This document shows positions 12,783 to 22,613 of a stretch of DNA of 64,000 nt, in pieces. Location: the NCBI GenBank assembly GCA_020746875.1, contig JAGTJL010000002.1, positions 558,001 through 622,000 of the forward strand, written 5' to 3'. The stretch's first letter is position 1. Every line of letters begins with the position of its first letter. This DNA is from Rhexocercosporidium sp. MPI-PUGE-AT-0058. Taxonomy: Eukaryota > Ascomycota > Leotiomycetes > Helotiales. A model generated the notes under the pieces. That model did no database searches. It saw nothing but the letters and a program-made list of their open reading frames with translations, and was not told the DNA's origin. The translations under genes and the position numbers were made by a program.

Positions 12783-13050
12783 CTCAATAGGATCGGACTC
12801 ACTCATGTGCCCCCCCCGGAGAACCGCCACAACTGGAATCCTTTGATCGGAGTATGGAGACAGTTGCTTCAATTCCAATTGCCTTAGTATCAATTAGTTT
12901 CCTGTAAGCCCTCCGATCTCCCTTTGTCGCGTCATATTTTGATGTCCCTTTTCGGTTCTCAATAGGTGTGACCGGGCCCAATAGTAAGCCTCGCTTCGCT
13001 ACTGTTCTTGTTGACGATGGATATTCCTATTGAGCCTTTTTTCTCAATAG
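12783..13050. promoter_or_regulatory. Cluster of four CTATTGAG sites upstream of the pheromone gene
   Basis: The octamer CTATTGAG occurs exactly four times: minus orientation at 12783-12790, 12958-12965 and 13043-13050, plus orientation at 13027-13034. The last two form an inverted repeat with an 8-base pyrimidine spacer. A fifth near-match (CTCAATAT) is at 12771-12778. They lie about 190-460 bases before the ATG of the pheromone gene. By chance one would expect about two copies in the whole 64 kb. The octamer is, from memory, the binding motif reported for the mating-type alpha-domain factor MAT1-1-1 of Penicillium chrysogenum, which controls alpha-pheromone genes. Confidence 0.7.
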
Positions 13051-13242
13051 GAAGGATAAATATGACCTTGAATTCCTACACTGTTCTGCTTCTTCCTCCT
13101 TCCTTACCCAAACACGAACACACATTCAATCTCCTCTTACACATACACATACACAAGTACAGCTTGTATACTACTCTACAAGGATACTCTCCTCCCTTAC
13201 TCAACACCACCGCCACTCAAATACCACCCCCAACCTTTCAAC

Positions 13243-13782
13243 ATGAAGTTGACAAGCGCAATCTGTGCCTTGATCTTTGCTGCTACCGTCAGCTCCAGCG
13301 CCATCCCGTGGGCTGCTGCTGAGGCAAGATGTGGCCACCCAGGTCAACCATGCGGCAAATTCAAGAGAGTCGCTCTCCCAGAGCCGGAGGCTCGATGTGG
13401 ACATCCAGGGCAGCCATGCGGTAAGCGCGACGCCATCCCAGAGCCTGCTCCTGAAGCAAGATGCGGACATCCCGGCCAGCCTTGCGGCAAACGTGACGCC
13501 ATTCCCGAACCTGCTCCAGAACCAGAGGCACGATGCGGACATCCAGGACAACCTTGTGGCAAACGTGACGCCATCCCAGAGCCCGCAGCCAATCCAGAAG
13601 CAAGATGCGGCCACCCAGGTCAGCCATGTGGCAAGCGTGATGCTATGCCTGAACCAGAGCCAGAGCCAGAGGCACGATGTGGCCACCCAGGGCAACCTTG
13701 TGGCAAGCGTGACGCTATGCCCGAGCCAGAGCCAGAGGCAAGATGCGGCCACCCAGGTCAGCCATGCGGAAAGAAGTTGTAA
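13243..13782 (+). CDS. ppg1: Alpha-type (peptide) mating pheromone precursor
   Basis: One 179-residue ORF begins with a signal peptide (MKLTSAICALIFAATVSSSA) and then carries seven copies of RCGHPGQPCG. Copies 2-6 end in KR, the Kex2 cleavage site; copy 1 is followed by KFKR and copy 7 by KKL at the end of the protein. Between the Kex2 sites and the next peptide every spacer is a run of X-Ala or X-Pro dipeptides (for example DA-IP-EP-AP-EA), the substrate of the Ste13-type dipeptidyl aminopeptidase. This is the architecture of yeast MF-alpha and filamentous ascomycete ppg1 precursors. The peptide would be secreted and sensed by a Ste2/PRE2-type receptor on the opposite mating partner. Unusually, the residue before the first Cys is Arg in all copies, where Trp is typical of known ascomycete peptides. 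The promoter carries four putative alpha-domain factor sites. Confidence 0.92.
   Translation: MKLTSAICALIFAATVSSSAIPWAAAEARCGHPGQPCGKFKRVALPEPEARCGHPGQPCGKRDAIPEPAPEARCGHPGQPCGKRDAIPEPAPEPEARCGHPGQPCGKRDAIPEPAANPEARCGHPGQPCGKRDAMPEPEPEPEARCGHPGQPCGKRDAMPEPEPEARCGHPGQPCGKKL
13321..13779 (+). repeat. Seven tandem pheromone-peptide units
   Basis: Seven coding units of about 51-72 bases each encode RCGHPGQPCG plus a spacer of variable length (9 to 14 residues including KR or its variants). The core is invariant at the protein level, but synonymous positions vary (GGACATCC, GGCCACCC, GGACATCCC), so the copies are kept by selection or gene conversion at the protein level rather than being very recent duplicates. 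Confidence 0.9.
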
Positions 13783-14674
13783 ACATCTCAACTCCTCACG
13801 CATATCCTTCTGTCTTCGACCATTCGATTGCTACCTTTGCAAGAGCATACGCATACACAACACATTTCCTTGATCTCTTCGGACTACGCCATCTGATTTA
13901 CCTACCATCTGATCGCCATCTCCTTTGCAAAATCTCCTACCTACACAACAATACACTACTCTTCTGTCTTGATTTCACTCAAACAACATCAAGCACTCCT
14001 CACCTATCAATCTCGCAGGACTCTTTACACGACAACAACGAGATGGGATATAACCGGACTGTGGATGAACACCTTTACACAGGATAGCTAGCAGTCCTGA
14101 TGGGCTTGACTGGCTTTGGAACTACACTTTCATCTACCTAGGCTCTGAGGAACAGAGCTCTTTGAATTGGGACAGGATTAGGAATGGAATATTTCGGAAA
14201 TTATAGGGCTTTTTGGGATGGTACTTCTTTTTCGAAATATAATGTCATTCCGCCCTCATCTTCTCGTTTTCTGCTTTTAACTTATGACTTTGTGATAGAT
14301 GTTTGGTTTGTCCATTCAATGTTGTGAAAAGGAGTCAGACAATAAGATTATGAGACAGCTCATTATATCCTTACTTGGGCAAATGGTACCAGAAACGGGG
14401 CCGTTGACTTAAACATCACTTTCAAATGTCCCAAGTTTGAGTTGTAACATCCATCAAGGAAAACCCCGTATTACCCCATTGCCTCGCGGCTTCCTAATTT
14501 ACAAATTCGTGCCTTTCTTGCTTCGTAATATCATTTCACATCATTCATTGTCCCTTCCCTGTAAAAGCAGAAACTCCAAGCATACGACCTTTAACCCCCA
14601 AATACCAATCCTTTCCTCCCTCAAAAATCACCACATACGCTCTCCAACAAGCCTCGTTCTTTCCCCACAATCAT
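13783..14674. other. Intergenic region between convergent genes
   Basis: It contains the 3' region of the pheromone gene and the 3' end of the minus-strand phosphatase gene. The small open frames are CT-rich or low-complexity and give no recognisable product. Confidence 0.5.
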
Positions 14675-16118
14675 TCACTCGCGAGTATCCTCGTCAGCAC
14701 CAATATTCTTCATCAATTCACCGAAAGCCTGAGCTTTACGCATACGAACTTTGCGAGCACAAGCCTCAACGTGGGTATTGTACTCTTGGATCTCGTCCAG
14801 ACGGTCCTGGGTGGTGTTGTCGATGACGGCGTTGTATGTTGGGGCTGTTTGCTTGATGGGAATGTGTTCCTTGGCGTAGCTGGCCTTGGTCTGGATGAAA
14901 TGGAGTGGCGGACAGCCGGCGGCGATCTTCTCGTCAGATGGGAATTTGAAGGTGCGGTATTCGGCATTGGACCAGTTTTGACCTGGAGCTGAGGTAAGTA
15001 AGTGAAGCTCTGGGTGATTGGGCCAGGATTGACGTGGCTGAGGAGAGAAGGGACGGCTGGAGGGAGGGTAAGGATGAAGATGAATGAGATGAGACTTACT
15101 GGGGTAGTTCATCAACTTGGCCATGAAAGCGCCGTGGCTGACGACCAAGATACCGATATCATCCTCACCATAGTGTGGCATGAAGACCATACCCTTCCAA
15201 GTACCACCGTGAATCGCGACCTGTTCGAATTCCTTCATATCCTTCTTGACTCTCTCGACACGCTCCTTTCTCTCGGCGGCACCCGTTTCATGCTGCCACT
15301 CCCAACCACCATACAAGAGTTCGGTATTGACAACGCCGGTTCTGATCTCTCGTATATTTTCGTGAAGCCTATGAAGGCTGCTACCGGTGTTGCATTGAGC
15401 TCCACCAAACTCACGGAGTTCGTCCCAGAGGATGAGCTTGACTCCACGGGCGTTAACTATGGGGAAGGCAATCAGGGCAGTGTTGATAGCACGTCTGAGA
15501 GCGGAGGCGAATTCATATTTGATATTGTCAGCGAAGGGGAAGGACAATCCAAGAGCGCGAGCTTGGTCCCGGCCATGTTCGGTCAAGTCTGTATCACGGA
15601 ATGTGGTGTAGTCATAATCCTTGTTACGCACATTGTGGACAGCCTAGAATAAGAGAGAAGAAGTCAGTAAATGGAATTTGAGGACCAAAGCGATTGGATA
15701 GTGAATATATTCAAACGCGAAGTGATTAAAAAGACGTGACCCTCGAATTTGCGAGGCAGAAAGGACCAGACGGCTCGAGATAGTTCACCGTTCGAAAACT
15801 AGGACTGCTTACTTGTGCGTGTCTCACAAAGTGCCATCTGACCTTAGGGATCCGGACAAAGGGGCTGAACAGACGAGGACGAGGAAGTGTTACACCAAGA
15901 CCAGGAGCAGGGCCAGACCGAGGCTTGTTGGTAACATCACTTAGACACAGGCGTCCCATGATATCCTCCAACTCCTTGCAGTCAACCTCGGGAGAGTGGA
16001 CAGCACAGTTCTCCTTGGGACAGGTGTTAGAACACTTGCTGGGAGAGACACTCATGGTGACAACACTGGCCAGTAGTCCCTTGGAAGGGATCTTGAGGGG
16101 TGCGACGCTCGAAGACAT
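14675..16118 (-). CDS. Phosphoglycerate mutase-like (histidine phosphatase) protein
   Basis: Three exons (16118-15813, 15643-15100, 14988-14675) join in phase to 387 residues. The catalytic RHAQ motif (WHFVRHAQ) ends exon 1 near residue 99-102 and runs on to AVHNVRNKDYDYTTFRD, which with DTDLTEHGRDQA is typical of the branch. The conserved region continues with LILWDELREFGGAQCNTGS, and the second catalytic histidine is in LVVSHGAFMAKLMNYP near residue 272. After the last intron comes the family's NWSNAEYRTF motif. The N-terminal 90 residues are extra to the catalytic domain, Cys/Pro-containing and of unknown role. The substrate is unknown: fungal members of this clade are phosphatases of small phosphorylated molecules rather than glycolytic mutases. 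The first intron (169 bp) is long for this genome. A decayed paralogue lies 1 kb away in the same orientation. Confidence 0.88.
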
Positions 16119-17049
16119 CTTTGTTGATGTCGCGTTGTTCGAGGTGGGAGGAAAAGTAAACAAGAAGTCAATTGACAATTCAAAGGCGTAGATCTCAAAG
16201 ATTGGAAGACAATACGCCCCGAGAAAGAAGAATGCGATGGTGGTGCCGACGCGTGGTTGTTGTCGTTGGGGTGGGGAATTTGGAGAAGAATTCGAAAATT
16301 TATAGTGAGGTTGTGGTCGTGTCTCGCTTAGCGGTTTTGTTGACAATGGTGAACTCCAACGTTCTTGAGCGACGATAACACGACAGGAAGCGATTACGGG
16401 GATAAGATTGAAGGTAACCAGTGGAAGATGATTGTGGATAATCATCGGATCATTAGGAGATAAAATCATCATTTTGGAGCAGGTAACTTTCTAGTCATAA
16501 CACACTTCCACTGAAGCGTCTCTTGGATAAGAGGTATTAATTTATATCACGGATATATCGTTAAGATACGCACGATAAGAAGGGATTCACTGACAACAGA
16601 ATGTGTCAATCAACAGGATTCACTTGCCGAGATGGTTCTCTCTAAGCCATGGATGCAAGGCCATCGAAAAAGCCGAGCAAATACAAGAAGACCTTGTGAA
16701 TAGTAGCTAGAATCAAGCACGAGTGCGGGTCGCTCCGTTTAGGGGGAAGCGATATTACTAGAGTTAGATTGTCAGCGGCTTTTCCAATTATGTGACAGAG
16801 GTTGCCCAAAATGCAATAGTCAACAGGAAGCAGCTTTTCTGATAAGGGAAGGGGAGATCCTGGCCATGAGATAGAATGTCTGCTGAAGAACTCCAGAACT
16901 TTTTATACTACTAATCCCAAACGCCACAAAATGCATCTCATCCAAGAAACTCCAAGATCTAAAACTCCAAACTCCAACGCTCAAATGAACAAAACCAGCA
17001 CACCTACTCAGTACCCCCCAAAAGTCCCAAATCGCTTCTACCACCTCTT
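16119..17049. other. Intergenic region upstream of the phosphatase gene
   Basis: This holds the promoter region of the minus-strand phosphatase gene and the 3' side of its pseudogene paralogue. Small frames on both strands have no recognisable features. Confidence 0.4.
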
Positions 17050-18743
17050 CTTCACCCCCTCACTCGCAGCATCGCTAAGACTAACCCTCCTTCTCGAGCC
17101 AACACAACACGTCAGAACCCGACTTTGGAAATGACAGCTCAGTATTTTCGGTTTTGATGCTTTTTTGTTTTCTATCTTGAATTTGAATTTGTGGCTTGTG
17201 GTTGTACGGATCTCTTCGGTGTAACGATACAAGAAGATCCTCGTTTTAAGAATGAGAGCTCTCGCGTCTTCCAGCCGACGGCTCGGAGGGTTTTGAGGGA
17301 GGAGGGCTGGAGGGGGAATGTAGGTATTATGAGGACTGCGGGTTAGTTTGAGATTGGGAGAAAGGTGTAGTGGTTTTGGGGGGTGGTGAAGACGGTGGTG
17401 AGGAAGGTGGTGATGGTGGGTTGGACGGATTGATGGAGCGGTATTCGGCGTTGTGATACCTGTTGCCTGTTGGCCATTAGCTAACGCATATACTTGGTTT
17501 CGCAGGATGGGGTAAGATCCCATGGGCTTCAGTCTCGAGGCTACTCAGTAGAAGACATCCGGGGCTGTGAGAGGTATTGTTGGGCAGCGGTAGGGCGGAC
17601 TGAGAAGCAGGGAGTAATGAGTGAAATACGAATAGAAAACGTACCATCTCGTCAAAGCAGCTAGTAGCACACCATGTAATATAAGCAAGATCTCTACGTT
17701 TCCATCTTCATTCACCCGTTTCTCCTGGAGTGCTATGATGTCGATGTCATACAATATTGCCTGTATTTTCTGGCAGGAATTGCAGTTAGGACTGCTAATT
17801 ATCAAGAACTTAGACATCCACTTATGATTCTTGGATCCGGGAAATGTAAAGTAGTATTACGAAGTAAATTTACCGAAACCAACTTCTCCCTCCCCCCACA
17901 CTCAGAAGACGCACTTCTATCTTGCCAGCCCTCATCCAACATCCCAAAGTCAATATCCAGATGTGGGAATTCCTTCTTCAAGAGCTTTGATAGGACTACC
18001 ACTATTACAAAACTTCCGACTTAGTTCTTTCAGATCGTTCCAAAGGACGATTTGATGCTTTTGATCCTGGTTCTGCGTTTGGTCCAGGTCATCAGTTCAA
18101 CTGGCATCGTTTGAGTCAGTGTTTATATTTGTTGAAGATGGAGACTTGAACAAATCCCGGAATCCAAGCGAAGCAGTCTTAATACAGCGTCTCAAAGGCG
18201 ATGAAGAGACATTTCTGATGTTTGAGCGTCCAAAGGGTGGTGAAAGTGACAGGAGAGCACATTGTCGGTAGCCTGCTGGTGTAAGACCTGGGCCGTGGAG
18301 TGCGGCTCTGGCTGTTCTGGATAGGTGACCGATGTTGTAGAATGCTTTTTGGTGCGCGTTTTATCAGTGAATTACAATAAAAGATGTTATTCATATTGCT
18401 TGAGTTTTTGGAGGTTGAATTAGAGGGGGAGGGAAGGGAGGTAACAGATCTCTGCATGCCTCACGCAGTGGATTATAATCTTTCCTTCGTACCCTTGCTC
18501 TTGCTCTGCTCTTGCCTGTGAGGCGGATGCGGTTATACTGCCGAAACCTTGCTTATTGTCAAGCCCCCTTCCGTCTGTTTTGTTCAAGCTGCGTGTGCTC
18601 ATCGAGGCAGAAAGAAGAGGTGTTCGATCTGTGATGATACTAGTATTTGAAGCAGCTTCGTGAAGTGAAGTACCACATCCATTCGTGGGTGTAAAGCCCA
18701 AGCAATCTTGAAACCAAGAGAAAGCTAACATGTTTGCAACCAT
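17050..18743 (-). pseudogene. Decayed phosphoglycerate mutase-like paralogue
   Basis: Fragments of one histidine-phosphatase gene are readable in order on the minus strand but not in a single frame. Segment 1 (18743 to about 18460) ends in IIIHCVRHAE, the first catalytic motif. Segment 2 carries LTPAGYRQCALLSLSPPFG and SSPLRRCIKTASLGF, followed by an in-frame TGA at 18097-18099. It continues in the same frame with HQIVLWNDLKELSRKFCNSG. A one-base shift at about 17971-17987 is needed to reach KKEFPHLDIDFGMLDEGW. Segment 4 has EILLILHGVLLAALTR with the second catalytic-type HG (about 17640-17700). A remnant YHNAEYRSI lies near 17440. The same order of motifs is present in the intact gene at 14675-16118. 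With one stop and at least one shift it is probably a pseudogene, although unrecognised introns could remove the stop. Confidence 0.65.
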
Positions 18744-19482
18744 GGATTATTTTAAAGTGTATAGGATATTGTTTCGGAAGTGAATAGCTGATCGGGTGGA
18801 GGCAAAAAGTGTGATTTGGGATTAAACTGTTGTGAAGATGGGAGAACGGAATAAATGGGCTGTGTTGCGAGAATGGGAAAGGGGAGTTTGAGTTATGAAG
18901 AGGGGTGGATCATAAGGAAGAGGGAAGGTTAGAGTTTGAGTGCACAAAAGTTCAGACTAATTGTAATATTGGACGGAAACTCAAGTGGGGGAACACGATG
19001 CTAGTTGTTTTTTCGGTATCGAACTAGTTGCTACCTCTGGGGACCTTACACTTGTATCTGGAGAATGGAGCTAAAATGTGGTGAGAGAGGTAGTGCTGCT
19101 GTCATGTCCGACTAGTTGCGGACTAGAGTCGGTGTACCAACGTTTGCAGAAGCTAGTTGCTCCACTAAAGCTGTTCTGATATGACCAAGTTGCTAGATCT
19201 AGTCGCTCCACTGGAGGTAGATTTCGCCAGGTCCCACTTGTAGAATGCAGATGTAGAGGGGTGCAGGAGATCGAGGGAAAGAATGTGTTTAGGAATACGA
19301 GCCATGGTGTAAGGAAATTACAAAGCAGAGGTTTGCATTGAAGCTTCAGGAGCTTCTCTCGATCCGGGTCCACGGGACATTTTGTATCAAGCCGTGATGC
19401 TGCAAGGACCATTCATTTATTCTCCCAGCGCCCAGCAAAACAAGGTATGTGTTAATACAGAGTGGTTTTGGCACCTACACGT
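18744..19482. other. Intergenic region
   Basis: This lies between the upstream side of the phosphatase pseudogene and the 3' end of PRE10. There is no supported gene. The short frames at 19071-19412 and 19382-19646 are antisense or low-complexity (the latter is Ser-rich because it mirrors the Asp/Glu tail of PRE10). Confidence 0.5.
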
Positions 19483-20513
19483 CTATTCCTCCATCTTGTC
19501 TTCATCAGCTGGCTTATCATCCTCCTTCGTCTCTTCCTCATCATCTTCATCCTCCAACGACTTCTTCGCTAATCTCTCTGCCTCATCTAGCAACTCCTTT
19601 GGAACCTCTTGATGTCTTCCCTTGGTTGGGCCATCAAGATTGCTGATCCAGGTCATCTCCAACTCAAACTCCTTATCCTTGTTATCGGCATGCGCGATGT
19701 AAATAATCTTTGCAGCCTCCTTGACACCATCCAACAAGCTTAACTTTCCAGCTGCCAGATCTAGCTTCTCCATCTCGGCCTTGGCGGTCTGACGTCCCTT
19801 TCCAGTAGCAGCACCATAGTATCCCCAGTATTGTCCACTGGGCTCAATCATGTAGAGACCTGGTCCGCCGTATGTCTTCCCCTCAACCTTGCCGCCTGAA
19901 CCGATTGAAGGACCATTGCCTACTTGTCCATCGACGGGTAGCTCGAGCTCCGAATCCCAGCCTGCAACAATCGCAGTGACACCGAAAGGTCGAACGGAGG
20001 AGTAGAGTGTATAGGCTTGGAGGTATCCGCCCATCCGGCTTGCGAGGTCCTTAGTTGTGATTGGTGTCTTGTAGGTTTTACGCCAGCTTCCAGCTTCATC
20101 GCGGGCGCGGGAGACAAAGTGTCGGCCATCTGGTACGAGTCCTGAAGATACCTGGCATCTGCATTAGCTGTATTCCGGAGCCAGAAGCTGAGGTTTTTGG
20201 CCAAGGATACATACTGCGCCCATATGTCTGTCGATTGTAGCAATGCGTTTGTTGGCTCCAGCCTTCAGCAGCTTGCTGGTGATGACCTTCTCAACTGCAA
20301 GCACAACACCATCTTTGCACCGAATACCGATTGATGTTCCACCGTTCTCTACTGCCTTGACTGCATATTCAACCTGGAAATTCCGTCCGTCGGGGGAGAA
20401 GACCGAATTCGTGAGATCGTACCCCGTACCAATGGAAGTCTAAAGAGGTCGGTTAGCTTGAGGAGGTTCTCTTAGGAGGCAGGTAAAAGTGTTGGAAGTT
20501 TGAAGCTTACCAT
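19483..20513 (-). CDS. PRE10: 20S proteasome subunit alpha type-7 (PSMA3 homologue)
   Basis: Three exons (20513-20511, 20439-20215, 20151-19483) give 298 residues in perfect phase. Exon 1 is only the ATG. The protein then starts TSIGTGYDL with SVFSPDGR, the alpha-subunit signature, and continues with [56 protein letters not shown] and [24 protein letters not shown]. These are diagnostic of yeast PRE10 / human PSMA3. The C-terminus is a long acidic tail ([12 protein letters not shown]), typical of alpha7 and extended here. The subunit forms part of the outer gating ring of the 20S core; it has no catalytic Thr. It is a housekeeping single-copy gene in fungi. Confidence 0.95.
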
Positions 20514-21719
20514 GATGATTTATGTATGGTGAGAAATACCAAAGATGTGAGAAGAGGGAATGGAGTTGGGTTTGGGTGGGTTGGTGAAGCTCTGGAATTA
20601 CTGTGCTTCGTCAACATGGTCAAGCTCCAGGCACGACGAAGCGCGCGTTTGAATGCCGCTAGCTTGGATGTTAAAGTAAGGCAGACACGCTTCCAAAGTT
20701 AGGCATCAACCGTAGGTAAGTTCACGTGATGCGTCACACGTGGTATCAGAATAAAGTGGATTTCCATTCAGAACTACAGGATTGATCTTCTACCCCTGTG
20801 TAAATGCACTGTTTACATGGCAGAGCTAGTAGGCTGCAGATCTCCCTAGTCCTAGTTCACGCAGTATTTCGTGATAACTGCACGTAGCTTTGCATTTGGG
20901 CACGCAAGGATTGGGTATCATTTGCAACAAATTTGTCTGTTGACGGTGAGGTTTACGAAGACGCAGAAAAAGCTGTGTGAACGGCTCAAATGGGTCGGAT
21001 GGTCCTCGTGTCTGGAATCTATTGGTGATAGAGAGTTGTTGGTTCTGCGCTAACAGGGCCTTATGTTTCATTGTGATTTCACACGCACTCACCGTGATCC
21101 CCATCATCGCTTGTTTGATTAAGGAGGGGTATCGGATTCGTCAACCCTCCTTTCTATTATATTTAACTCAACGACGCTTCGCTTCCTGCCTTTCTTCCTT
21201 TATTCTTCCTCCCGCAACTCACAATGAAATTCGACTTTGCTACAAGACCATTCTGAATATCGACTTCAATACATTTGCCACTCTCCACATCCAACGTCCT
21301 TTCGCTCTTGCCATCCTTCCATCCACACCTCTCTCCACCTCCATCGAACCTCCCTCCCATTCTCCCACTAGGACCTCCGGTTTCGTTTCTCGCATCCTCC
21401 TACCTACCTCAAGTAAATAGCATAGTGAATATAAAGCAAACTAGCAAACTATCTTGCACCTGTCCAAGTCTGCTCAGCTCTCTTCTCGAGTCATCACTTG
21501 CTCTGCCGCACACTCTGACTCTAGGTCTTTCCTATACTTCAGACGACCTCATTCCTCGTTCCCCTTGTGGAACTTCTCAGACAGACTGGCTCTTTGCAAA
21601 GCAACCCTTGCTCACCTCGAGTTCATTCGCAGCAAGGTATGCTGCATCTCCTGGGAATGCACAGCAAGCTGACATGTCTACAATAGCCTTTCGCCCCTCA
21701 TATCCAAGACACCTCCATC
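20514..21719. other. Intergenic region and 5' leader
   Basis: This contains the divergent promoter of PRE10 (minus) and the long CT-rich leader of the plus-strand gene at 21720. The tract 21150-21620 is pyrimidine-rich, usual for fungal 5' untranslated regions. A putative leader intron runs from a GTATGC donor at 21637 to an AATAG acceptor at 21686, with a GCTGAC branch-like site. Overlapping frames at 21275-21940 are shadows. Confidence 0.45.
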
Positions 21720-22613
21720 ATGACCACCCAAGAAGACCTAGCAGCTCTCTTCCAGCGAAACCTCTCCCTCCAGCCTATCCCTCAACCCGCATACGTTGCT
21801 CCTCAAGAGGAGCCCAAGCAAGTCGAAGAACCCTACGTCTACTCCATCTCCCAGCACTATCACCACTCCTCCCACATCGTTGCCCAACAACCCTCCAGAC
21901 CAGCCTCCGAACCCCCACAGACCGACCAACTCACAACTGAGATTATACTAGGCAGACATGGCGTTGATGTTGCAACCCTCTTTCCCTCCCAGATCGACCT
22001 CTTCAAGACAGCAGATGCCTCTCAGCAAATGCGGCTCATTGAGCTCTGGCGGATTTGCCCACCCAACTATGGCGGACACGCTCTAGCACAAGACCTTGGA
22101 AACTGGCCTGCTACTTCCTTCCAACAAGAAGAAGCTATGGCAAAGTTGAGGTATGAACGACAGATGTTGGAGGAGCGTATGGCACGATCTGGTGGGGATG
22201 GACAGGGGATGGATAGCGATACCATGAGCGATGCTAGCACCACTGCCCCTCTAACACCCATTCAAGCTGGTGACGGTCGATGGCAGACAATCGAGCACGC
22301 CGAGCCTTACATGCAGACTGGCTATGAGGCTCTTGCCCAACGTGAGTATGAAAACTCCACTGGACAATCCAAAGACATCTACTCTCACTACGGCTCGGCA
22401 GTTGGAGGCTACAAGCACGCTACCGATCCCGTATACAACAACGTATCCGAGATTCACAAGTATCCGAACGTTGGTGGCGATTGGTCAGCACTTCTCGAGC
22501 AACGACAGCAAGCCATGGAAAACCAGTACGGCGCTTACGACCAACATTTTCACCACAACAGTGGCGGAGTCACAGTAGCAGGATATCAAGGCGAGGACGA
22601 CGAGATGTTGTAA
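21720..22613 (+). CDS. Uncharacterised ascomycete protein
   Basis: A single-exon frame of 297 residues without a recognised domain. The N-terminal 85 residues are Pro/Gln/His-rich. Residues about 75-125 are the most ordered-looking part (RHGVDVATLFPSQIDLFKTA, then RLIELWRICPPNYGG), with a possible amphipathic helix. A short charged helix follows (AMAKLRYERQMLEERMAR). The C-terminal half is rich in Tyr, His, Gly and Gln. There is no signal peptide or membrane segment, so it is probably cytosolic or nuclear. Codon-like composition and the long CT-rich leader support a real gene. The function is unknown. Confidence 0.75.
   Translation: MTTQEDLAALFQRNLSLQPIPQPAYVAPQEEPKQVEEPYVYSISQHYHHSSHIVAQQPSRPASEPPQTDQLTTEIILGRHGVDVATLFPSQIDLFKTADASQQMRLIELWRICPPNYGGHALAQDLGNWPATSFQQEEAMAKLRYERQMLEERMARSGGDGQGMDSDTMSDASTTAPLTPIQAGDGRWQTIEHAEPYMQTGYEALAQREYENSTGQSKDIYSHYGSAVGGYKHATDPVYNNVSEIHKYPNVGGDWSALLEQRQQAMENQYGAYDQHFHHNSGGVTVAGYQGEDDEML

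Noticed and set aside
13201..13803. 200-codon minus-strand frame across the pheromone gene
   Set aside because: It is the antisense shadow of the repetitive pheromone ORF; the Trp/Leu-rich repeats only mirror the plus-strand codons.
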